From Candidatus Kuenenia hertensis (lineage in GTDB: Bacteria > Planctomycetota > Brocadiia > Brocadiales > Brocadiaceae), in NCBI GenBank assembly GCA_021646465.1, contig SOET01000023.1:1-64000 (forward strand): a stretch of 64,000 bases of DNA, given 5' to 3'. A program made the translations under genes and the position numbers. Below, piece after piece: positions 1 to 7,323 of this stretch. The notes below the pieces were generated by a model, which saw only the letters and a program-made list of their open reading frames with translations, did not search any database and was not told the origin of the DNA. How positions within the stretch are numbered: position 1 is the stretch's first letter; the number at the start of each line of letters is the position of its first letter.

Positions 1-231
1 AAGCCATTCTCAGGGACCAGTTGCCAGTTGCCAGATTTCAGTGAGATAAGTTTTTTCATTTCCCTGTCATCTGGCCCCTGGTCACTGGCCACTGTGTTCA
101 ATCCCTTCTATTACAGGCATTTCTCAGCGACCAGTTGCCAGTTGCCAGATTTCAGTGAGATAAGTTTTTGCATTTCCCTGACATCTGGCCCCTGGTCACT
201 GGCGACTGTGTTCAATCCCTTCTATTACAGG
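1..231. repeat. Tandem 114-bp palindromic unit fused to CRISPR repeat fragments
   Basis: Two copies of a 114-bp unit lie in tandem (about 1-117 and 118-231). Each joins a hairpin-forming segment to 19 bases of the CRISPR repeat (99-117 and 213-231). In the first copy a left arm of stacked GCCAGTT motifs (15-36) can pair with a right arm rich in CTGG (69-90); the second copy repeats this 114 bases later with a few mismatches. The hairpin part resembles dispersed intergenic palindromes. It seems to have entered a CRISPR repeat at the old end of the array and then been duplicated together with the repeat fragment. The window starts inside or just at the edge of the first copy, so more copies may lie to the left. 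Confidence 0.75.
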
Positions 232-594
232 TCTTCGTTCATACCCCAATATCTGTGGCTTTTAAAGTAAAAAACAAGTCGCAATCCCTTCTATTACAGG
301 TCTTCGTTCATACGAGAAAGTTTTGGATGCAGTATCCAGAATTGTTGCGTCGCAATCCCTTCTATTACAGGTCTTCGTTCATACAAATCGCCCCTGAACA
401 TCTCCAACTGGAGCTGTCCAGTCGCAATCCCTTCTATTACAGGTCTTCGTTCATACGTCCAGGAGAATTGCAGAGGTAGAGGCCTGGAAGAGTCGCAATC
501 CCTTCTATTACAGGTCTTCGTTCATACGCGGTTCGCAGTTGCAGTTGTTGTTGTATGAGTCGCAATCCCTTCTATTACAGGTCTTCGTTCATAC
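99..594 (-). CRISPR. CRISPR array, 36-bp repeat, type III-associated
   Basis: Repeats start at 209 (first four bases diverged), 278, 349, 421, 492 and 559, each 36 bp. On the plus strand they begin GTCGCAATCCC and end CTTCGTTCATAC. A 19-base fragment is at 99-117. Five spacers of 31-36 bp separate the full units (245-277, 314-348, 385-420, 457-491, 528-558). On the minus strand the repeat ends in GGGATTGCGAC, so the last eight bases would give the crRNA 5' handle AUUGCGAC, the handle known from Thermus type III complexes. That and the degenerate repeats on the left both indicate transcription leftward with the leader to the right of 594, the same direction as the neighbouring cas genes. There is no cas1 or cas2 in the window. 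Confidence 0.95.
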
Positions 595-674
595 TGCACC
601 CCTTTCCTTTCTCTTGTATTAACAAGTACTTACAAAACCGATTTTTTACCATATCGGGCGTTTTAAAAGTTAGC

Positions 675-700
675 CAGGAAATATTTCTGAAATGTTTCAT
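675..700 (+). repeat. 26-bp sequence shared, inverted, with 10473-10498
   Basis: The bases starting CAGGAAATATTTC and ending GTTTCAT are an exact reverse complement of 10473-10498. One copy is in the presumed CRISPR leader, the other lies between the CARF gene and cas10. Together they bracket the csm, HEPN/MNT and Card1-like genes. The function is unknown: a shared regulator site and a repeat end are both possible. Confidence 0.7.
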
Positions 701-799
701 TACGTTCCTTCTAATGATCAACTATTTTGGTGTTTTTTGTCTGAGTTTCTAACCTTATTTGGATAGACAATTGCAGTTTTGAAAATAATCTAAATTATA

Positions 800-846
800 A
801 CCTCCCCTTTATCCCCTCCTTGCGAAGGAGGGGATAAAGGGGAGGT
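800..846. repeat. Perfect palindrome, 22-bp arms, 3-base loop
   Basis: The arms run 800-821 (ACCTCCCC...TCCTT) and 825-846, fully complementary, with loop GCG. No T-run follows on either side, so a simple rho-independent terminator is not supported. G/C-rich purine/pyrimidine palindromes of the same style occur elsewhere in the window (2211-2236, 5970-6048, 12945-13023), so it is best read as a dispersed repeat. Confidence 0.8.
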
Positions 847-995
847 AACAAATAATGCCTCTTCCGCCTGTCATTTTAATAATATGCCACCGATTAGCTT
901 GAAACCTGCATAATAAAAATGAAAATTTCTGTAACACTTTACTATGAACATCGGCTTACACAGATAATTTAAAACCGGAAAGGAAAGTGACGGAT

Positions 996-2147
996 TTATT
1001 TGAAACGTTCCTTTAATCTGTTCCTTAAATTCCTTGCCTGTTCAATAGTGAGTATTTCAATACCATAGTCTTTTGCTCTTTTTATCAGGGATTCATTTAT
1101 TTGACTTTGTGTAGTGCAAATGAGAGCCCGCCTTTCACCCTTGCCAAGCAATGTGGATATTGCGCCTTTTTTATAAACCTCATCCCTGACTATATCTTTT
1201 TCATCTTCAGAAAGGGTTTTGCACTCTACATAGTAAAAAATGTTATCCTTCAGAAATGCAATATCTAATTCGTTTGTGACATCGCTTAAATTTTCAATAG
1301 TGATATTCATCATGGCGTCATCCAGCATCCCTTCATTCACAAGGCTGTAAACTTCGCTATAAACATACTCTTCAAACCAGCCACCCGTCAAATAGACAAT
1401 ATCGTCTTTTATCAAATCTTTACTGATAAACCTGTCTTTTATTTCAAAACCATAGCTATTCAATATTTCTTTTTCAATATCTGTAATGTCACTATCAAAG
1501 GTTTCTGATAGACGATACTTTTTCAGTTTTCTTTTATCTTTTAAGTTTTCATACAAAAAACTTAATATGCCTTTTATCTGTTCATAATTGTAAAGTATCT
1601 TTACGGTGGAATCTTTACGGGAGAAAACCTTTGTTTTTATCTCTTCTGTTTTACTTTTATGCTGAATACTGAATCCATAACTGCACAGATATTCTTCGAG
1701 GTCTAACCTTTCTCTGATCTCGCTGGTTTTTAAGGGGTTTTTTCTGGGGAAAATCTGTACAAGTTCATTCTTTCCAAGCGGTATATAGTTTATGACGACC
1801 CTCTGGCCTATTCCCCTGAATATTTCATAAGCTGCAAGCGCCATAACCTTGTTTCCACCCGTTATATTAACAATATATTCAACTTCATTACCTGTTTTTT
1901 TGATGAGGCTTTCTATCTTATTCATACAATCAGTCAAAGAATCCTGGTCAACGGTTACCTTTTGTATATTTTCAGGATCGGGCAAAAGTTTTTTTAATTT
2001 CAGGGTATTTGCTATACACTCTCCCCTTCTTTCATTTTCCATCCTTTCCGTTGAAACAAACCAAAAGTCATCGGGGCGGTAATGAGCAGCAACGAGAATA
2101 TTGGGAATGGTTTGCTCGCCGATGAGTGAAACAAGGATTTTTTTCAT
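996..2147 (-). CDS. CARF plus PD-(D/E)XK nuclease, Card1/Can2 (DUF1887) type
   Basis: A 383-residue protein. The N-terminal half has a Rossmann-like CARF fold signature: a strand-rich start (KKILVSLIGEQ) and NITGGNK at 94-100, the loop that contacts cyclic oligoadenylate. The C-terminal part has a PD-(D/E)XK nuclease core: GGWFEEY (255-261), D295 in ELDIAF, and ECK (308-310). This order and length match Card1/Can2, which bind cyclic tetra-adenylate made by Cas10 and then cut single-stranded DNA or RNA. All expected catalytic residues are visible. It is the cas-type gene nearest the CRISPR array, on the same strand, 111 bases after hepT. Inferred role: second-messenger-activated effector of the type III-A system. 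The specific nucleic acid target cannot be read from sequence. Confidence 0.88.
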   Translation of the reverse strand: MKKILVSLIGEQTIPNILVAAHYRPDDFWFVSTERMENERRGECIANTLKLKKLLPDPENIQKVTVDQDSLTDCMNKIESLIKKTGNEVEYIVNITGGNKVMALAAYEIFRGIGQRVVINYIPLGKNELVQIFPRKNPLKTSEIRERLDLEEYLCSYGFSIQHKSKTEEIKTKVFSRKDSTVKILYNYEQIKGILSFLYENLKDKRKLKKYRLSETFDSDITDIEKEILNSYGFEIKDRFISKDLIKDDIVYLTGGWFEEYVYSEVYSLVNEGMLDDAMMNITIENLSDVTNELDIAFLKDNIFYYVECKTLSEDEKDIVRDEVYKKGAISTLLGKGERRALICTTQSQINESLIKRAKDYGIEILTIEQARNLRNRLKERFK

Positions 2148-2185
2148 AGTTCTGTTTTTTATTGTTAATTTTGTTTGCTTATTAT

Positions 2186-2250
2186 CTATTCAGCGTAATT
2201 TATAACACATCCCTAAATCCCCTCTTGATAGAGGGGACTTCCGGTGTCTG
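2186..2250. repeat. Partial MITE-like palindromic element
   Basis: CTATTCAGCG followed by AACACATCC and a short CCCCTC/GAGGGG hairpin (about 2218-2236). The left end matches the element at 59197-59335 and resembles the end of 5946-6050. Only one terminus is recognisable here, so the copy looks truncated. It separates the Card1-like gene from hepT. Confidence 0.6.
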
Positions 2251-2258
2251 CGCCGCCT

Positions 2259-2666
2259 TTATTCAATTAAAAGTTTTTCCATTTTATATACAAATTCTTT
2301 TATCTCATTGATCCTATTCTTCACAACCATAATATTCTGCCAGTTTACCTTGAGATACTGATGTATTGTCTCATTGCGGTGTTTTACCAGTGGTGCGGTT
2401 TTTAAGACGATCTCTCCTGCAAATTCATGGCAGGCAAGAATAGTGTCTCTGTAAGTATCCGGAATATTTCTTTTATTTTTCTTTAAACATTCCTCAGCGA
2501 TATCTACAAGACAGAGTATAATGTCGTTTATGCTCTTATCGAGAATGTTTCTTTTATCTCTATCAGCAAAGTAAAGATCCTTATCGACGCCTTCCAGCCG
2601 CAGCAAAAAATAGTCAATTGTTTCACGAATAAAAGAAAAAAGACGTTCTGTTTTCTTGTCAGTCAT
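2259..2666 (-). CDS. hepT: HepT-like HEPN ribonuclease toxin (DUF86)
   Basis: A 135-residue, mostly helical protein with the RX4HXY signature of HepT toxins: R97, H102 and Y104 in RNETIHQY. In the known HepT/MntA (type VII) toxin-antitoxin pair, R and H are the RNase active site, and MntA silences the toxin by adding AMP to the Tyr. All three residues are present, so the toxin should be active and open to AMPylation. It starts 27 bases after the end of the double nucleotidyltransferase gene, in the usual antitoxin-then-toxin order, and follows its second (MntA-like) domain. HEPN/MNT pairs are common in defence islands; here it sits between type III CRISPR genes. Confidence 0.88.
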   Translation of the reverse strand: MTDKKTERLFSFIRETIDYFLLRLEGVDKDLYFADRDKRNILDKSINDIILCLVDIAEECLKKNKRNIPDTYRDTILACHEFAGEIVLKTAPLVKHRNETIHQYLKVNWQNIMVVKNRINEIKEFVYKMEKLLIE

Positions 2667-2693
2667 AGAATAAATTCCCGGAATTTATTATCA

Positions 2694-3437
2694 TTATTTT
2701 ACGGTGATCTCTGTGTCCTTTGTGAAAATCCCACTCAATGCCCTCCTGAACCGTATTTCCTCAGTTTCGTGAAGCGCCCTGTGTGCAACTTTGTAAAGTG
2801 TATCGCTATCAGGTTCTATGAGATGTATACCTTTCAGTGCTTCCTGGATGACAAAAGGGGACTCATCTTCATCATCGAGCCTTAGAATAGACACATCCTT
2901 TTTTGTGGACATAAGAATTTTGTCAATTATTTCAACTTCTTCTTCCATGTCCTTTGCACTTAAGGACACTGCAAGATCGATATCAGACCTTACATGCGGT
3001 ATCCCTCTTGCGTATGAACCATAGAGAAGCGCAACAAGGACTTTGCCTTCTTTTTTGAGTTCCTGAAGGGTTTCTTTCAGCGGTGTTAATTCATTTTCTT
3101 CTGTTTTCATGTCCGAGCTTAATGGGATTTCAATTGCGTCCTTCAATATCTGATTAACAAAAGGATGCTCTCCGGTAAAATCTTCCGGCCTGAATGGATG
3201 CGGTTCTATCCTTGAATCTGTTTTTATTATAAATGGATTGACGCGCTGCCTGTCATAGAATCCGATACCGGTAAAATCTTTTGAAACCAGGGCAACGTCA
3301 ATATCGCTCCAATTGTTTGCCGTTCCCTTTGCATAGGAACCAAAAAGTATAGCTCTTTCTAATTGTATTCCGCTAGCTGATATCATACTGAGAAATTTTT
3401 TAAGCTTCTTTAATATTTCATCTGGCACAGCAGCCAT
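2694..3437 (-). CDS. Fused tandem MNT nucleotidyltransferases (MntA-like antitoxin)
   Basis: A 247-residue protein containing two complete minimal nucleotidyltransferase domains. Domain 1 (about 1-105) has FGSYAKG (32-38) and SDID (44-47). Domain 2 (about 110-247) has YGSYARG (129-135) and SDID (151-154). Both carry the GSx10DxD metal/nucleotide motif. Single MNT proteins are about 100-140 residues, so this is a fusion of two. Domain 1 ends in an NQILKDAIEI segment like the normal C-terminus of an MNT protein, followed at once by Met110, where a separate gene could once have begun. Domain 2 resembles MntA. The gene overlaps the end of the upstream HEPN gene by 28 bases and is followed by hepT, so each domain is adjacent to its likely HEPN partner. 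Inferred role: double antitoxin. Confidence 0.88.
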   Translation of the reverse strand: MAAVPDEILKKLKKFLSMISASGIQLERAILFGSYAKGTANNWSDIDVALVSKDFTGIGFYDRQRVNPFIIKTDSRIEPHPFRPEDFTGEHPFVNQILKDAIEIPLSSDMKTEENELTPLKETLQELKKEGKVLVALLYGSYARGIPHVRSDIDLAVSLSAKDMEEEVEIIDKILMSTKKDVSILRLDDEDESPFVIQEALKGIHLIEPDSDTLYKVAHRALHETEEIRFRRALSGIFTKDTEITVK

Positions 3438-3802
3438 CTGTATGTTTCCTTTATCTTTGAAAAGTATCTTTCAGTAAATTCCTTAGTACACGTCTGATAG
3501 AAGCCAAATTTTAAATCAGGATATCTTGTTTCCCGATTAAAATCATTAATATCTGCAAGAAAAGTTAACTGTTCTTCTGTCAGTTTTAGATTTGTATTCT
3601 CTGCCAATCTTAGTAAGTTGTGTATTTTGGGAGGTATTTCCTTTTTATCTCTCACATAGAATGCCTTAAGTACTTTTTCGATTACCAGATGTCCAATGAA
3701 TAAACACCAGTCATATTTCTGATTCTGGAAAAGTGTTTCTGCCACCTCCATGTCATGTGCAGCGGATTTGAGCCAATAGTCAATATGTGCGTTTATATCC
3801 AT
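3410..3802 (-). CDS. HEPN domain protein, partner of the MNT domain
   Basis: A 130-residue helical HEPN (PF05168-type) protein. It starts with the AAHDMEVAETL helix typical of the family, has HLVIEKVLKAF (38-48) as the conserved second helix and FNRETRYPD (88-96) in the fourth. This subtype lacks an obvious RX4-6H RNase motif, unlike the HepT at 2259. Such proteins are usually encoded directly beside an MNT nucleotidyltransferase. Here the next gene overlaps by 28 bases and begins with an MNT domain of the matching type. Biochemical role in this subtype is less clear than for HepT; substrate binding and nucleotidyl transfer have been proposed for the pair. Confidence 0.8.
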   Translation of the reverse strand: MDINAHIDYWLKSAAHDMEVAETLFQNQKYDWCLFIGHLVIEKVLKAFYVRDKKEIPPKIHNLLRLAENTNLKLTEEQLTFLADINDFNRETRYPDLKFGFYQTCTKEFTERYFSKIKETYRWLLCQMKY

Positions 3803-4123
3803 AATCTTTAAGAGAAAACGTACCGCTTATCTAAATTTCTCTCCTTGCCCACTGTATGGCTTCTTCAACGATCTCAGATTTAAGTCCTTGCTTTTAATTT
3901 TTTGGAAAAAGATGGATGAAATATTTGCCAGAAATCAGATATTGCATCATAGTATCAGGAGCATCCCTGCTCCTGACTACCAGTCAGCATACCTGTTGGC
4001 GGGCATTTAATTTAATAACTCAAGCTTCCAGCCTGAGCGCAAGCAGGATGCTTGTGGTACATTTCTCAAAAAAGTAATACAAAACGTAAGTTCGTGAGTC
4101 AGCCCTGACAGGGTTAATTGTAT
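3803..4123. other. Intergenic region with palindromes and a possible gene remnant
   Basis: No intact gene. On the minus strand 3831-3893 would encode about 20 residues (KQGLKSEIVEEAIQWARREI) ending at a stop; a stop also lies just upstream, so at most it is the tail of a lost gene. A perfect 8-bp-arm palindrome (TCAGGAGC / GCTCCTGA) is at 3955-3976, and an imperfect palindrome built on CAAGC / GCTTG is at 4021-4054. Both look like dispersed intergenic repeats. Confidence 0.5.
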
Positions 4124-5906
<1,783 letters not shown>

Positions 5907-5945
5907 TTACAGTCAAACAAATCAGATTTTAGAGATTCATGGTAA

Positions 5946-6050
5946 CTATTCAGCTTTAATACACACCCCGTCAGCTACGCTGCCACCCCTCTTTTTAGAG
6001 GGGAAGATAGCAAGTCCCCTCTATCAAGAGGGGATTTAGGGGTGTGTTAC
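5946..6050. repeat. MITE-like palindromic element in the place of csm4
   Basis: Begins CTATTCAGC, then ACACACCCCGTCAGC, a CCCCTC...GAGGGG hairpin pair, and GGGGTGTGTTAC at the other end, so the two termini are roughly inverted copies of each other. The same element occurs reversed at 59197-59335, and parts occur at 2186-2250 and 12945-13023. It fills most of the 230 bases between csm3 and csm5, exactly where csm4 is expected. Confidence 0.75.
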
Positions 6051-6083
6051 ACGCTGCACAGGAGATACAAAATTGATTTCTCT

Positions 6084-6121
6084 AACTAATTTCAAAAACC
6101 AGAGTGTCATATGCTTTTCAT
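6084..6121 (-). pseudogene. csm4: Possible 5' remnant of csm4
   Basis: One base after the csm3 stop an ATG (6119-6121) begins a frame that closes after four codons. If one A is dropped from the AAAA run that follows, the sequence reads MKAYDTLVFEIS and then stops. This resembles the short beta-strand at the start of a RAMP protein, in the right place and spacing for csm4. The rest of csm4 (normally around 300 residues) is missing and a palindromic element occupies the gap. The remnant itself is a weak call, but the absence of csm4 between csm3 and csm5 is clear. Confidence 0.35.
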
Positions 6122-6122
6122 A

Positions 6123-6878
6123 TTATTCACTAACAAAAGGATCTAAGTCCTTAAATCTCGCCCCAATTACAGGGTCTAAAAACTCAAAGGCAATACGCCC
6201 ATACCCCCTGCTGCCACTTCCCCCGAGGGCGTCCATTTTCAGGAGTTTTAATCCTTTTAAAAGGACAGTATTAAAAAGGTCTTCATCGCCATCCTGCAAA
6301 ACCTTAAATGTAACAAGAAAATTAAACTTTGTCCCCTCCGGCACCCGCTCAATAAATCTTGGATCTTTAGCGGTGCCCTTTATCCTGTTGATAACATTTT
6401 CTGATTTTTCCTCCGTTAAAAGCCACCGGTTATCCCTAGCCTTTTTTTTCCATGCGTCATCCAGGTAGCAGTCGGCAAAAGAAACCCTCGTTGGTCCAAG
6501 AGGTGTTTCATCTTCTTTATCCGCACCGCTTGAACCGAATATCTTAAGGATTGCCTCACACCTTGTTTTTAATTCATTTTTTAGTTCAACTTCTAGCCCA
6601 TTATTTCTATCAATTTCTTGCAATGTTTTAGAAGATACTACATCGCCTTCCGTGTAAAACATCAGCCCACTCTCCATTTCCAGAAGCGACCGGACCTTGC
6701 CCTTTAACTAAGAACCTGGAATGTAGGGTTCTAAAGTGTGGGGATGCTTAATAACAGGGCTATCAGTACCTCCGATGTGCATTTCCATATTGCCGGAACC
6801 GATATGAAGACCGCTTTTCAGTACAAGAGTACCTTCGAGTTTTTTGATTGCCGATAGTTTCATCTTCTCTGGTTTCAT
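6123..6878 (-). pseudogene. csm3: csm3 (type III-A backbone RAMP) with an in-frame TAG
   Basis: Csm3 builds the backbone of the Csm complex and cuts target RNA at 6-nt steps. From the ATG at 6878 (RBS AAGGAGGG at 6884-6891, start overlapping the csm2 stop as ATGA) the frame reads LEGTLVLKSGLHIGSG, then GGTDSPV with the catalytic Asp (D39), then YIPGS. Codon 57 is TAG (6708-6710), exactly where the family has the second Ser of PGSSLKGKVR. The same frame continues LKGKVRSLLEM to a normal C-terminus with GGSGSRGYGRI. TCG to TAG is a single base change. Restart at Met 6677 would give 184 residues without the catalytic Asp. Either a nonsense mutation or a base-call error; TAG serves as a normal stop elsewhere (for example 32475-32477). 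Confidence 0.9.
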
Positions 6879-7309
6879 CTTCTCCCTCCTTGAGTGGATA
6901 CTGTTTCTCCCTTTTTATCGTAAAATTTGTAATAGCCAATAAATGCCTCGAATAGTCCGGCAAAAGCATCAAAATCATTCTTATCCTTTACCTGGTTTAA
7001 TGAAGTTGCAATAAAGTCTTTAAAACCCTTAGAAACCAAGTCTCTTCCCATCGCATAAGCAGCCTTTGCGTTGAGCATTTTGAGATATGGTAATATATTC
7101 TCAAAATCAGCAGGATTTGTTTTTAACATACTATCAAACCTGATTACCTCATCATAAAATTTTCTAATCTGACTTGGTTTGTTTGCTTTTCCCCTGCTTT
7201 GTTTTTGTTCTGTATAAATTTCCTTTGCCAGTTCATCTGCTCTCCCAGAGAATAAATCCGGATCAATCAGTCTTCTCCCTTTGTCTTTCCAAAAACTTTT
7301 TATTTCCAT
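6875..7309 (-). CDS. csm2: Csm2, small subunit of the type III-A complex
   Basis: A 144-residue helical protein. Csm2 subunits line the inner filament of the Csm complex next to Csm3 and help hold the target RNA. Family traits seen: a charged C-terminal helical core, PSQIRKFYDEVIRF (46-59), which is the most conserved segment, LPYLKMLNAKAAYAMGR, and FAGLFEAFIGYYKF near the end. It lies 15 bases after cas10 and overlaps the csm3 start by four bases, indicating translational coupling. Length is normal and no defect is seen. Confidence 0.93.
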   Translation of the reverse strand: MEIKSFWKDKGRRLIDPDLFSGRADELAKEIYTEQKQSRGKANKPSQIRKFYDEVIRFDSMLKTNPADFENILPYLKMLNAKAAYAMGRDLVSKGFKDFIATSLNQVKDKNDFDAFAGLFEAFIGYYKFYDKKGETVSTQGGRR

Positions 7310-7323
7310 TTTCCATTCCTCCT

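Larger units (their letters stand above)
595..995 (-). promoter_or_regulatory. Probable CRISPR leader / intergenic region
   Basis: AT-rich, gene-free stretch between the array and the CARF nuclease gene. From the array orientation it should contain the leader and promoter for leftward transcription. It holds a 26-bp sequence (675-700) that recurs inverted at 10473-10498 and a perfect 22-bp inverted repeat (800-846). I cannot point to a convincing -10/-35 pair. Confidence 0.5.

Noticed and set aside
28-752. Open frames through the CRISPR array with recurring RNPFYYRSSF
   Set aside because: They are translations of the repeat itself; the repeating peptide follows the 36-bp unit and no RBS or family is seen.
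800-846. Perfect hairpin as a transcription terminator
   Set aside because: No T-run follows on either strand and similar palindromes are scattered in many gaps; a dispersed repeat explains it better.
6073-6468. 131-residue plus-strand frame opposite csm3
   Set aside because: Antisense shadow; the csm3 sequence on the other strand is strongly conserved in type.
6708-6710. TAG in csm3 as a recoded sense codon (pyrrolysine or general amber reassignment)
   Set aside because: TAG ends other genes normally here (for example 32475-32477), no recoding signal or Pyl genes are visible, and the position is normally Ser.
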